Shown in pieces: positions 1 to 8,870 of a stretch of 64,000 bases of DNA. Under the pieces are notes generated by a model. That model was not told the DNA's origin. It saw only the letters and a program-made list of their open reading frames with translations, and made no database searches. A program made the position numbers and the translations under genes. The first letter of the stretch is position 1; each line of letters opens with the position of its first letter. The stretch comes from Pseudomonas piscis (GTDB lineage: Bacteria > Pseudomonadota > Gammaproteobacteria > Pseudomonadales > Pseudomonadaceae): positions 1 through 64,000 of the forward strand of contig NZ_WHUV01000003.1 in the NCBI RefSeq assembly GCF_009380155.1, written 5' to 3'.

Positions 1-66
1 AGTGAAACGATGCATCGCCGATGGTAGTGTGGGGTTTCCCCATGTGAGAGTAGGTCATCGTCAAGA
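1..66 (+). rRNA. rrf: 5S ribosomal RNA, 3' part
   Basis: The window opens inside a 5S rRNA. The stretch with GATGGTAGTGTGGGGT, the CCCCATGTGAGAGTAGG arm and the closing GTCAAGA matches the conserved 3' half of gammaproteobacterial 5S rRNA. The 5' part and the rest of the rRNA operon lie left of the window. The 3' end is estimated from the pairing expected with the missing 5' end. Confidence 0.93.
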
Positions 67-77
67 TTAAATTCCGA

Positions 78-110
78 AACCCCAATTGCGAAAGCAGTTG
101 GGGTTTTGTC
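78..110 (+). terminator. rRNA operon terminator
   Basis: CCCCAATTGC and GCAGTTGGGG form a 10-bp stem (one G-U pair) around a GAAA loop, followed by TTTTGTCTTT. It lies about 12 bases after the 5S 3' end, so it is the intrinsic terminator of the rRNA operon. Confidence 0.92.
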
Positions 111-129
111 TTTGCGCGGACGAAAAACA

Positions 130-186
130 TTCCGATTCGAGGACAAATTTGCACAGTTATTTTCGAATCGGAACACTAGAATAGTG
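130..186. promoter_or_regulatory. two palindromes upstream of the pqi operon
   Basis: TTCCGATTCGA (130-140) is repeated as a perfect inverted copy TCGAATCGGAA (163-173), and immediately next to it lies a second perfect palindrome, CACTA-GAA-TAGTG (174-186). The second one contains TAGAAT, which could be a -10 element 33 bases before the first pqiA start. This could be an operator and promoter for the MCE operon. No regulator is identified. Confidence 0.4.
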
Positions 187-214
187 GCTATTTTTCTCAA
201 TTCCCGAGCCCTCT

Positions 215-874
215 ATGCTGGATCCGGTTGATACCCCCGGGGTGTCGGAATTGCCGCTGGATGATCTGGTCGCCTGCCATGAGTGCGACTTGCTGATGCG
301 CAAGCCAAGACTCGCCCATGGTGAAAAAGCCCAATGCCCGCGTTGCGGTTACGAGTTGTATGCCCACCGGCACAACGTCGTCCAACGCAGCCTGGCCCTG
401 GTGATCGCCGCCTTGCTGCTCTATGTGCCGGCCAATTTCCTGCCCATCATGCAGCTCGATCTCATGGGGCAGTCTTCCGACGATACGGTCTGGAGTGGAG
501 TTCTAGGGCTGTTCGACACGGGCATGCAAGGCGTGGCAGTGGTGGTGTTCCTCTGCAGCATGGGCATCCCGTTGTTGAAGCTGATCTGCCAATTGCTGGT
601 CCTGTTGAGCATTCGCTGGTGCATCGGTCGAAGCTACGGTCTGTTGCTCTATCGTATTTATCACCACCTGCGCGACTGGGGCATGCTCGAGGTCTACCTC
701 ATGGGGGTGCTGGTAGCCATCGTCAAGCTGGCCGATATGGCGTCCATTACCGTGGGCCCGGGCCTGGTGTGCTTTATCGCGTTGCTGTTGATCCAGGTCT
801 GGCTGGAAGTGGTGATGTCGCCACACCAGGTCTGGCAGGCGTTATCCGGAGAAGACGTGCATGCGGGCGATTGA
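215..874 (+). CDS. pqiA: PqiA-family membrane protein, first half-length copy
   Basis: Inner-membrane partner of an MCE lipid-transport protein (PqiA/LetA family). The 219-residue protein starts with a zinc ribbon (two CxxC pairs, ACHEC near residue 20 and CPRCG near residue 43), followed by four hydrophobic segments, the first carrying the family-typical VPANFLPIM motif. E. coli LetA and PqiA carry two such modules in one polypeptide; here the second module is a separate gene that overlaps this one by 14 bases. Together with the downstream pqiB-like gene it forms a three-gene operon after the rRNA terminator. The family moves lipids between inner and outer membrane; the substrate here is not known. 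Confidence 0.9.
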   Translation: MLDPVDTPGVSELPLDDLVACHECDLLMRKPRLAHGEKAQCPRCGYELYAHRHNVVQRSLALVIAALLLYVPANFLPIMQLDLMGQSSDDTVWSGVLGLFDTGMQGVAVVVFLCSMGIPLLKLICQLLVLLSIRWCIGRSYGLLLYRIYHHLRDWGMLEVYLMGVLVAIVKLADMASITVGPGLVCFIALLLIQVWLEVVMSPHQVWQALSGEDVHAGD

Positions 875-1484
875 TGCGGGCATCCTGATTTGTACCGAAT
901 GCCATGAGTTGAACCGGCAGCAGGCCGACAGTCACAGCCAGTCCTGCACACGTTGTGGAGCCAAGGTCCATGCCCGTCGTCCCAACAGCATCCTGCGGAC
1001 CTGGGCATTGCTGATCACGGCGGCCATCCTCTATATCCCGGCCAACGTCCTGCCGATCATGACGGTCAGCGCCCTGGGCCAAGGCAGCCCCAGCACCATC
1101 ATGTCGGGTGTCATCCAATTGGTGCAGCACGGCATGATTCCTATCGCCACGGTGGTATTCGTCGCCAGCATCCTGGTGCCGACCTTCAAGCTGGTGGGTA
1201 TCGCCTTGCTGCTGTTCTCGGTGCAACGCCACCAACCGTTGTCGGCTAGGCAGCGGATCGTCATGTATCGCTTCATCGAATTCATCGGCCGCTGGTCGAT
1301 GCTGGATATCTTCGTCATCGCCATCCTGGTGGCGGTGGTCAACTTTGGCCGGCTGGCCAGCATCGAAGCCAACCTCGGTGCGGTCGCCTTTGCCAGTGTG
1401 GTGATCCTCACCATGATGGCTGCGATAACCTTCGATCCCCGACTGATCTGGGACAACACGGAGTCGGACGACGACCATGAGTGA
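861..1484 (+). CDS. pqiA: PqiA-family membrane protein, second half-length copy
   Basis: Second PqiA/LetA-type module, 207 residues. It repeats the plan of the upstream gene: a CxxC pair (ICTECH), a second CxxC pair (CTRCG), then four membrane segments beginning with an IPANVLPIM motif. Its start lies inside the end of the preceding gene and its own end overlaps the start of the MCE gene by 8 bases, so all three are translationally coupled. It probably pairs with the first copy to make the equivalent of one full-length LetA. The role in MCE-dependent lipid transport is inferred from the family and the operon. Confidence 0.9.
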   Translation: MRAIDAGILICTECHELNRQQADSHSQSCTRCGAKVHARRPNSILRTWALLITAAILYIPANVLPIMTVSALGQGSPSTIMSGVIQLVQHGMIPIATVVFVASILVPTFKLVGIALLLFSVQRHQPLSARQRIVMYRFIEFIGRWSMLDIFVIAILVAVVNFGRLASIEANLGAVAFASVVILTMMAAITFDPRLIWDNTESDDDHE

Positions 1485-3807
1485 TTTGCCTACTGCCAAA
1501 ACCCGACCGGCTTCCAATTGGTCGGCCATCTGGGTGCTGCCCCTGATTGCCCTGGTCATTGGTGGCTGGCTGGGCTGGCGCGCCTACAGCGAGACCGGGA
1601 TCCTGATCCAGCTACGCTTTGAAAGCGGCGAAGGCGTCCAGGCCAACAAGACCGAGGTGTTCTACAAAGGCATGCCCGTGGGCAAGGTCAAGTCTCTGGA
1701 ACTGGATGACGAGGGCAGCTCCAAGGGCGTGGTCGCCACCGTCGAGATGAGCAAGGATGTCGAGCAGTACCTGAAGACCAACACGCGCTTCTGGCTGGTC
1801 AAGCCGAGCGTCAGCCTGGCCGGTATCACCGGCCTGGAAACCCTGGTCTCGGGCAACTACATCGCCGTCAGCCCGGGAGAAGGTGGAGAACCGACCCGCA
1901 AGTTCACCGCGCTGGTCGAGGAGCCGCCCCTGTCCGATGCCAAGCCCGGCCTGCACCTGACCATCAAGGCCGAGCGCCTGGGCTCGCTGACCCGTGGCAG
2001 TCCGGTGTTCTACAAACAGATCCAGGTCGGCCAGATCAAGAGCTACCTGCTCTCCGAAGACCAGAGCACCGTCGAACTCAAGGTCTACATCGAGCCGACC
2101 TATGCCAGCCTAGTGCGCAAGCACACGCGTTTCTGGAACGCCAGCGGCATCAGTGTCGACGCCAACCTGAGCGGGCTGAAAATCCGCAGCGAATCCCTGG
2201 CCAGCATCGTCGCCGGTGGTATTGCCTTCGCCACTCCGGAGAATCGCAAGGACAGCCCGCCGACTGACCCGAGCCTGCCGTTTCGCCTCTACGAAGACTT
2301 CGACGCCGCCCAGGCCGGTATCCGGGTCAAGGTCAAGCTCAGCGATTTCGAAGGCCTGCAGGCCGGGCATACGCCAGTGATGTACAAGGGCATCCAGGTC
2401 GGCAGCCTGAAAGCCCTGAAAGTCGATGCCGACCTGACCAGCGCCACCGCCGAATTGACCCTCGACCCGCTGGCCGAAGACTACCTGGTGCAGGGGACCC
2501 AGTTCTGGACCGTCAAGCCATCCATCACCCTGGCGGGCATTACCGGGCTGGAGGCCCTGCTCAAGGGCAACTACATCGCCGTTCGCCCCGGCGACAAGGG
2601 CGCCGCACCGCAGCGTGAATTCGAGGCTCGGGCCAAGGCGCCACCGCTGGACCTGCGCACACCGGGCCTGCACATGGTGCTGTTCACCGACAACCTCGGT
2701 TCCCTGGAGGTCGGCAGCCCGATCCTCTACAAACAGGTCAAGGTCGGCGCGGTACAGAGCTACCAGTTCTCCCACACCCGCAAGCAGCTGGTGATCGGCG
2801 TCCATATCGAGAAGGAGTACGAGAAGCTGGTCAACGGCTCGACTCGTTTCTGGAATGTCAGCGGCATCACCCTCACGGGTGGCTTGACCGGTGGCATCCA
2901 GATCAAGAGCGAGTCGTTGCAAAGCTTGATGGCCGGCGGCATCGCTTTCGATACGCCAATACCCGATGTACCGCTGAAAAAACGCATCCCGCGGTTCCGC
3001 CTGTTCGCCAACCAGGAAGAGGCGGCGCAGCGCGGCATCGTGGTGCAGATCAAGGTCGATCGCGCCGATGGCCTGCGTGCCGGCACCCCGGTGCGCTTCA
3101 AGGGCCTGGATGTGGGCAAGCTCGAGCAAGTCACCCTCAGCCCCGATATGCAGTCGGTGATGCTCAAGGCGCGCATCACCGAGGTGCCTGAGCGTATTGC
3201 CCGGGTCGGTAGCCAGTTCTGGGTGGTCAAGCCCGAGTTGGGTTTGATGAAGACTTCGAACCTGGAGACCCTGGTCACCGGCCAGTACATCGAGGTCCAG
3301 CCACCGGAGAAAAACCTCGGCGCGCAAACCAGCTTCGTGGCCCTGCCACAGCCACCACAGGCCAGTGTCCAGGAGCCTGGCCTGAGCCTGGTGCTGAGCG
3401 CTGCCCGGCGTGGATCGCTGAAGATCGGCGTACCGGTGACCTACCGCGAGATAACGGTGGGCAAGGTCACTGGCTACGAACTGGGGCAAACGGCCGATCG
3501 GGTCCTGATCCACATTCTTATCGAGCCCAAGTACGCGCCATTGGTACGCGGTGGCACACGCTTCTGGAACAGCAGCGGCTTTGGCGTGGATTTCGGCCTG
3601 TTCAAGGGCGCGACCGTGCGTACTGAATCCCTGGAGACCCTGATCCAGGGCGGTATCGCCTTCGCCACCCCGGAGGGAGAGCGCATGGGCAACCCGGCGC
3701 GGCCCGAGCAGACTTTCCCGCTGTTCGATCAGTTCGAGGATGAATGGCTGACCTGGGCGCCGAAGATTCCCCTCGGCAAGCAACCGGCCGCCCCAGTGAC
3801 GCGCTAG
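1477..3807 (+). CDS. pqiB: PqiB/LetB-type MCE protein with six MCE domains
   Basis: Envelope-spanning MCE protein that with the two PqiA modules should form a lipid conduit between the membranes. The 776-residue chain has one N-terminal membrane anchor (about 15-36) and then six MCE repeats starting near residues 41, 158, 281, 397, 520 and 635. Odd repeats carry a GLQAG..P..YKG..VG type core and even repeats a GSL..GSP..YKQ..VG core, so the protein looks like three copies of a two-domain unit. E. coli PqiB has three MCE domains and LetB seven, so this is an intermediate length. No pqiC-like lipoprotein gene follows; a terminator does. Confidence 0.92.
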   Translation: MSDLPTAKTRPASNWSAIWVLPLIALVIGGWLGWRAYSETGILIQLRFESGEGVQANKTEVFYKGMPVGKVKSLELDDEGSSKGVVATVEMSKDVEQYLKTNTRFWLVKPSVSLAGITGLETLVSGNYIAVSPGEGGEPTRKFTALVEEPPLSDAKPGLHLTIKAERLGSLTRGSPVFYKQIQVGQIKSYLLSEDQSTVELKVYIEPTYASLVRKHTRFWNASGISVDANLSGLKIRSESLASIVAGGIAFATPENRKDSPPTDPSLPFRLYEDFDAAQAGIRVKVKLSDFEGLQAGHTPVMYKGIQVGSLKALKVDADLTSATAELTLDPLAEDYLVQGTQFWTVKPSITLAGITGLEALLKGNYIAVRPGDKGAAPQREFEARAKAPPLDLRTPGLHMVLFTDNLGSLEVGSPILYKQVKVGAVQSYQFSHTRKQLVIGVHIEKEYEKLVNGSTRFWNVSGITLTGGLTGGIQIKSESLQSLMAGGIAFDTPIPDVPLKKRIPRFRLFANQEEAAQRGIVVQIKVDRADGLRAGTPVRFKGLDVGKLEQVTLSPDMQSVMLKARITEVPERIARVGSQFWVVKPELGLMKTSNLETLVTGQYIEVQPPEKNLGAQTSFVALPQPPQASVQEPGLSLVLSAARRGSLKIGVPVTYREITVGKVTGYELGQTADRVLIHILIEPKYAPLVRGGTRFWNSSGFGVDFGLFKGATVRTESLETLIQGGIAFATPEGERMGNPARPEQTFPLFDQFEDEWLTWAPKIPLGKQPAAPVTR

Positions 3808-3819
3808 CGCCAACCCAAT

Positions 3820-3856
3820 AAAAAAGGCCGCCCTCGCAAGAGGGCGGCCTTTGTGT
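3820..3856. terminator. bidirectional terminator between pqiB and mksB
   Basis: GGCCGCCCTC-GCAA-GAGGGCGGCC forms a perfect 10-bp stem with an A-run on the left and TTTGTGTTT on the right, so it can stop the plus-strand pqi transcript and the convergent mks transcript. Confidence 0.9.
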
Positions 3857-3871
3857 TTCAGCGCAGGGAAA

Positions 3872-6721
3872 TCAGGCTTCGTCCAACTCCGCCTGTGCTT
3901 GATCCTCGGCGTGTTCGTTCATCACCGCCTTGACCTGGTCGTGGCGCCGGATGAACTTCCAGTCCGCTTCATCGATATAGATGCCGTTCGGACCGCTACC
4001 GCCTTCCAGGTCGATGGCCACCTGGGCCGAAACCTGCGGCTTCACACTGGCCAGGATCGGCACGAAGCCCAGTTGCAGGCTGGTCTCGAGCAGCGCCGCC
4101 TGGTTGCGTTCGTCGATGTCCGCCGCCTCGTCGAGGTAGTAGGGCAGGCGGATACGCCCGGCCTGGTCGCGGTCCATCAAGTGCAGCAACAAGTACATGT
4201 TGGTCAGCGCCTTGATGGTCATGGTGGTGCCGTTGGACGCCGCGCCATCGATGTCGGTATGGATCACCGGCTGGCCGTTGACCTTGGTGATCTCGAACGC
4301 CAGCTCGAACAGGTCCTTCAGGCCCAGCTGGTTGTGGTTGGCCGCCACCAGCCGCGCCAGGTACTCCTTGGCCTCTTCGTTCTTGTTGTCCTGCTCGGCG
4401 CTCTGGCTCAGGTCGAACACCGACAGGGTCTCGCCTTCCTCGTACTGGCCGGCGCTGTGGATGATCTGGTCGATGTGCTTGAGCGCCTCCTTGTTCGGCG
4501 CCAGGACGATGCGGAAGCTCTGCAGGTTGGAAACCTGGCGCTTGTTGATCTCGCGGTTGAACAGCGCCAGCTGGTGTTCCAGGCTGTCGTAGTCGCTGCG
4601 GATATTGCGCAGGGTCCGGGCGATGTCGGTGACCGCCGCACGGCGCGCCTTGCCCAGGGTCAGGGCTTCCTCGGTGCGGTGCGAATAGGCGTTGATCAGC
4701 AATTGCAGGCGACGCTCGACATCATCCTCGCTGTCGAACTTGGCCACGCCCTTGAGGCGCACCTGGGCATACAACGCCTCGATCTGGCCATCGACCCGCT
4801 GCAGGCCCTGCCAGCTGTCCTGGTAGTCGTTGAGCAACGGCAGCAGGTTGTCCATGGAGTCGTCCACCGGGTCCATGAACGGTGTGCCGAACGGCAGGTC
4901 CGCCGGCAGCAGCTGGCGACGGCGCAGGGCGTCGTCGAGGGTGCGCTGCTTGGCTTCCATGTCGCTGATCTGGCGACCCACCAGTTGCAGCTTGGCCGAC
5001 AGTTGCTGGACGCGCTCGGTGAAGGCGTCGCTGGAGCGCTTGAGTTCGTCCTGGGCGGCCTCCATCTGCGCCAGCTGTTCCAGCTTCTCGCCTTCCTCGG
5101 CGCTCAGGGTCTGGGTCCGGCGGAAGTCTTCCAGGGCTTTCTGCGCATCCAGTACCTGCTGGTACAGGGCTTCGGTCTGGGTCTTGCTCGCGGCGCGGTC
5201 AGCGGCCACGGCGGCCTGGGTCTTGAGCTGCTTGAGCTCCTTCTCCAGGCGCTCCTTCTGGTCGCGCAGGGCCGCGCGGTCGGCCAGGGCCTGCAACGCC
5301 GGTGGTTCGATATGGGAGATGTCGATGGTCAGACCGGGCACTTCGAAGCGCTCGCCCTTGAAGCCGTCGAGGATCAGCTCCACGGATTTCACCCACTCGC
5401 CATTGTCGTCCAGGGCGATGCCGTGCTCGCCCAGGGGCAGGCTGAACAGCGCACTGTTGAACAGGCGCATCAGGCGTTCCACATCCTGCTGGGAGAACTC
5501 CTCGCGCAGGCGGGCGTAGCTGTTGTTGTCGGCGTGGTCGAGCTGCTGCTTCACCGACTTCAGGCGTTTTTCCAGGTCGCGCAGGCGCTCTTCCAGGTCT
5601 TCGGCGGAGAACTGCCGGGACTGGGCCAGGGCGCCGGCCAGTTCGTCGTGGGCATCCTTGGCCGCCAGCAGTTGTTGCTCCAGGACCTTGACGTCATCCA
5701 CTAGGGCGAAGCGGTGCTTGAGCACCGACAGCTCGCCCAGCCAGCGCTGGGTGCCGGTGATTTCCCGCTCCAGGCGCATCATTTCCTGGGTGCTGCTGCG
5801 CTGGTCGTTCTGCAGGGCGTCCTGCTCGTTGCGGTAGTGCTCGGCCTGGATGGTCAGCTCTTCCTTGCGCGCACTGGCGTAGTCCGACCAGGTGCCCAGC
5901 AGCGAGTCCAGCAGCGGCGACAGGCGATGCAGCTTGCCGCGCAGGATGTCCCGTTGCTTCACGCCGTTGGCCAGGGCCTCCACCAGCGGGCCTGCGGCCA
6001 CCAGCGAGTTGTAGTCCTGCTCCATGCGTCGCACATCGCGGAACGCCTCGTCGCAGGCGGCGATGTAGTCGACGCTGCCCGAGCGCAGGCTGTGTTCGAA
6101 GGCATCGAGGAACAGCTGCTTGAGCTTGGCCGCGGTGATTTCGCGCATGTGCAGCAGGTTGATGAACAGCGCGCGGAAGGTCTTCAGGCTCTGTTCGCTG
6201 GTGGAACGCAGCGGAATCAGGGTCAGGTCCAGCGGGATCGAGGTGTGGCCACCGACCAGCAGGCGCCGCAGTTCATCGGGCTTGAGCTCGTAGGCCTTCA
6301 GGCCATGGCGCTCCAGGTTGGTGAACAGCTCTTTCTGCCGCAGGCAGGTGTCGTCCTTCTGGTAGTGGGCCAGGTCCAGTTGTCCGGCGTAGGCGAAGAA
6401 CTGGTGGCCGAAGCCACCACCCGGTCCGCGTCCCGACACGCCGATGACGTGGGGGCCGTGGGGCAGCGAGACTTCCACCAGGATGTAGCTGGTGTCGGAG
6501 GCGAAGTAGAAGCGCCGCGACTGCTCCAGGCTGTACTTGCCGAAGCTCATGTCCGACATGCGCGCCAGGATCGGGAATTGCAGGGCGTTGATCGACGCCG
6601 ACTTGCCCAGGTTGTTCGCACCGTAGACCGACAGCGGCTCTTCCAGGGGGAACAGGCCCAGGCTGTAGCCAGCGGTGTTCAAAAGGGCAAAGCGGCGGAT
6701 GCCGTAGCGTTCCTTGCTCAT
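3872..6721 (-). CDS. mksB: MksB, SMC-like condensin ATPase
   Basis: Core ATPase of the MksBEF condensin, which organises the chromosome in Pseudomonas and in related Wadjet-type systems acts against plasmids. The 949-residue protein has a Walker A (GANNLGKS, residues 34-41) at the N terminus, a Walker B with catalytic acids near the C terminus (LPYYLDEA, about 859-866), and between them long charged heptad-rich segments expected for coiled coils broken by a hinge. It is the last gene of a minus-strand operon mksF-mksE-mksB; its ATG overlaps the mksE stop by 4 bases. A terminator follows directly, so no fourth mksG (nuclease) gene is attached here. Confidence 0.9.
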   Translation of the reverse strand: MSKERYGIRRFALLNTAGYSLGLFPLEEPLSVYGANNLGKSASINALQFPILARMSDMSFGKYSLEQSRRFYFASDTSYILVEVSLPHGPHVIGVSGRGPGGGFGHQFFAYAGQLDLAHYQKDDTCLRQKELFTNLERHGLKAYELKPDELRRLLVGGHTSIPLDLTLIPLRSTSEQSLKTFRALFINLLHMREITAAKLKQLFLDAFEHSLRSGSVDYIAACDEAFRDVRRMEQDYNSLVAAGPLVEALANGVKQRDILRGKLHRLSPLLDSLLGTWSDYASARKEELTIQAEHYRNEQDALQNDQRSSTQEMMRLEREITGTQRWLGELSVLKHRFALVDDVKVLEQQLLAAKDAHDELAGALAQSRQFSAEDLEERLRDLEKRLKSVKQQLDHADNNSYARLREEFSQQDVERLMRLFNSALFSLPLGEHGIALDDNGEWVKSVELILDGFKGERFEVPGLTIDISHIEPPALQALADRAALRDQKERLEKELKQLKTQAAVAADRAASKTQTEALYQQVLDAQKALEDFRRTQTLSAEEGEKLEQLAQMEAAQDELKRSSDAFTERVQQLSAKLQLVGRQISDMEAKQRTLDDALRRRQLLPADLPFGTPFMDPVDDSMDNLLPLLNDYQDSWQGLQRVDGQIEALYAQVRLKGVAKFDSEDDVERRLQLLINAYSHRTEEALTLGKARRAAVTDIARTLRNIRSDYDSLEHQLALFNREINKRQVSNLQSFRIVLAPNKEALKHIDQIIHSAGQYEEGETLSVFDLSQSAEQDNKNEEAKEYLARLVAANHNQLGLKDLFELAFEITKVNGQPVIHTDIDGAASNGTTMTIKALTNMYLLLHLMDRDQAGRIRLPYYLDEAADIDERNQAALLETSLQLGFVPILASVKPQVSAQVAIDLEGGSGPNGIYIDEADWKFIRRHDQVKAVMNEHAEDQAQAELDEA

Positions 6722-7431
6722 GCGTCGAGCTCCTGTTCTTCGGCGATGGCCCGGGCCAGCGCGTCTTCTTCACTTTCCTCGGACTCGTCGAATTCGCTCA
6801 GGTCCAGCGGGTCATCGGTTTGCAGCAGTTTCTCGTCGCTGTCCTCGTCCACCAGCACCGGGGTCGGCAATGGCAGCACGCTGTGCAGGCTGGCCGCCAG
6901 GTCGCGGTCTTGCTGTACCGACAGGCAGACGTCGAGGAAGCGGTGCATCGGCGGCAGGAAGCGGTAGATCCCCGGCTCCTCCAGGGCGAAGCCCAGCTGG
7001 GTCATGCGGCGCATGATCTTTTCTTCCAGCTCTTCCTGGGTCTGCACTTCGGCCTGGATGAACAGGTCGCGGTACTTGTCCAGCAGCGAGGGCAGCTCGT
7101 CGCGACCCAGGCTGCCGCCGTCGAGCACGGCGATCGGGTCGCGGCCCTGGTCGGCCAGGTGCTCCACCAGGATGAAGGTGAACAGCGCCAGGCGCTGGGC
7201 GGTCTTGTTCACCTGCGCCGCGGCGTTTTCCGGCACGAAGTAATAGAAGCCGCGGGTATCGCACACCAGCTCGAAGCCCAGGGCCTTGAACAGGGTGCGG
7301 TACTGGTCCTGGAAGTTCGACAGTTGCGCGTACAGCTCCGGATCGCGGCGGCTGACGTGGTAGCCCTTGAACAGCTCGCGGAAGATCGGCGCCAGCTGGG
7401 ACAGTTCGGAAAGATCAAGATGCATTGGCAT
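6718..7431 (-). CDS. mksE: MksE, condensin accessory (KITE-type) subunit
   Basis: Middle gene of the mksFEB operon, 237 residues. It overlaps mksF by 17 bases and mksB by 4 bases. The first part is a compact, mixed helix/strand region with Tyr- and Phe-rich motifs (FKGYHVSR, RGFYYFVP) as expected for the winged-helix KITE subunits that bind the kleisin; the C terminus is strongly acidic (about residues 200-237, many Asp, Glu and Ser). The assignment rests on position between the recognisable SMC-like and kleisin-like genes and on length. It should bind MksF and stimulate loop formation by MksB. Confidence 0.82.
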   Translation of the reverse strand: MPMHLDLSELSQLAPIFRELFKGYHVSRRDPELYAQLSNFQDQYRTLFKALGFELVCDTRGFYYFVPENAAAQVNKTAQRLALFTFILVEHLADQGRDPIAVLDGGSLGRDELPSLLDKYRDLFIQAEVQTQEELEEKIMRRMTQLGFALEEPGIYRFLPPMHRFLDVCLSVQQDRDLAASLHSVLPLPTPVLVDEDSDEKLLQTDDPLDLSEFDESEESEEDALARAIAEEQELDA

Positions 7432-8692
7432 TACTCGCAGTTTGCTCGGGCTGGTCGTCGCGAGCCGAGAGCAGGGCGAAGGAGCGCAGGCTGACCTGGT
7501 GCTCCTGGGTGTGGTATTCGCGGCGTTCGAGACGCTCGCGCTTGAAGCGTTTTTCCCGGGACAGGCGCGAGAACCAGTACAGCAGCTCGTCGGTGGCGCC
7601 GTCCGGTTCCTGGTCCAGCAGCCAGCTCATCAGGTCCGGCATCGGCAGGGCGTTCTCGCAGCGTTCGAGCATTTCCCGGACCGTGCGCGGTGCCTTGGGG
7701 GCCAGGCCCTTGTGGGTCTTGTGGGCCTTGGGGAAGCGCGCCGGCTTGGGCTCGAAGCGGGCCAGGGCGTAGACATAGGCCTCCACCTGGCCGGAGCTGC
7801 CGAGGAAGGTACTCTGCGGGCGGGTGAACATCGGCATCGCCGCCTGGGGCACCGCATCGATGCCCTTGCGCCGGATGACCGACAGGGCCAGGGCCGCGCC
7901 GCGGGTCACGGCATTGTGCCGGCGGGCTTCTTCGCGCAGCGGCAGCAGCAGTTCCCGGGCATGGCGCAGGGTCAGCTGGGCGCTGGTCTGCATCTCCAGG
8001 ATCCGCGCGTGGGTGCGCAGCAGCATGTCGTCGTCCACCAGGTGGCCCAGGCGCTGCTGTTCGGTGAGCATGCGCAGCAGCACGTTCTCCACCTTGCGCA
8101 CGCCCTGCTCGAAGGCGCCGTCGGCGTTCACCAGCTGGATCATCGGCTCGACGTATTCGTCCCAGGTGGCCAGCACCTCGGCGTAGCGCTGGCGCAGGGG
8201 GATCTGCCGGTCGCTGGTCTTGGCCCGTTCGGCCACCGCCACCAGGGCCTGTTCGTCGTTGGCGAGTTTCTTCAGGACATCGCGTACCCGCATGTCCAGC
8301 AGGCGCAGCTGGCGCGCCAGGTCGTGGCCGTCGCGGATCTCGAAGGCGTCCTGGATGTAACCTGCCAGGCGCTCCAGGTGGCGCAGGTAGGCTTCGATCT
8401 CCAGGCACAGGCCCAGGCGGTGTTCACGCCGCAGGTAGGCGAGGAAGTCGTGGATCTGCGCGTTGAGCTCGAAGCGGTTCGGGCTTTTCGCCACCGGGAC
8501 CAGGATGTCCAGGCGTATCCATACGTCCAGCAGGTTGGTGATGTCCTGGGGCGTACTGTCCAGTTGCTGGGTGGCCAGTTGTGAGCGCAGTTCGGCAAGA
8601 CTCAGGGTGCCTTGGTCGAAGTGCTCGCACAGTGGCTCCAGAAGTGCCCAGTGTTCGGCGAGGGCGCGCAACACGCGCTTGGGTTCGATCAT
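7415..8692 (-). CDS. mksF: MksF, condensin kleisin subunit
   Basis: First gene of the mks operon, about 425 residues, the kleisin that bridges the two MksB heads and recruits MksE. It is largely helical, with an N-terminal helical domain (residues 1-100) and a Lys/Arg-rich C-terminal part. I place the start at the ATG giving MIEPKRVLRALAEH; the frame stays open to a GTG 22 codons upstream (8758), and neither start has a strong ribosome site, so the longer form is possible. The start region faces holD divergently. Identification depends on operon order and lengths as in P. aeruginosa MksBEF. Confidence 0.82.
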   Translation of the reverse strand: MIEPKRVLRALAEHWALLEPLCEHFDQGTLSLAELRSQLATQQLDSTPQDITNLLDVWIRLDILVPVAKSPNRFELNAQIHDFLAYLRREHRLGLCLEIEAYLRHLERLAGYIQDAFEIRDGHDLARQLRLLDMRVRDVLKKLANDEQALVAVAERAKTSDRQIPLRQRYAEVLATWDEYVEPMIQLVNADGAFEQGVRKVENVLLRMLTEQQRLGHLVDDDMLLRTHARILEMQTSAQLTLRHARELLLPLREEARRHNAVTRGAALALSVIRRKGIDAVPQAAMPMFTRPQSTFLGSSGQVEAYVYALARFEPKPARFPKAHKTHKGLAPKAPRTVREMLERCENALPMPDLMSWLLDQEPDGATDELLYWFSRLSREKRFKRERLERREYHTQEHQVSLRSFALLSARDDQPEQTASNANAS

Positions 8693-8870
8693 CGGAATGG
8701 CCGGCTGGTTGGCAATGAAAAGCGGCGATTGTACTGCATCAGGGGGCCGACGATTCACCCAGGATCCAGTAAGGAGACGGACTGTCGCTTTTGCGCTGCA
8801 TCAACTGCGGGCGATCTTCGGCGAAGGACGGTAGAATCCCCCACCTCAGTTATCCACAAGTGGCCGACCC

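Noticed and set aside
3851..5704. 617-codon plus-strand ORF opposite mksB
   Set aside because: Low-complexity Leu/Gln/Val/Gly translation is the mirror frame of a GC-rich gene; no start signal or domain, and mksB has motifs on the other strand.
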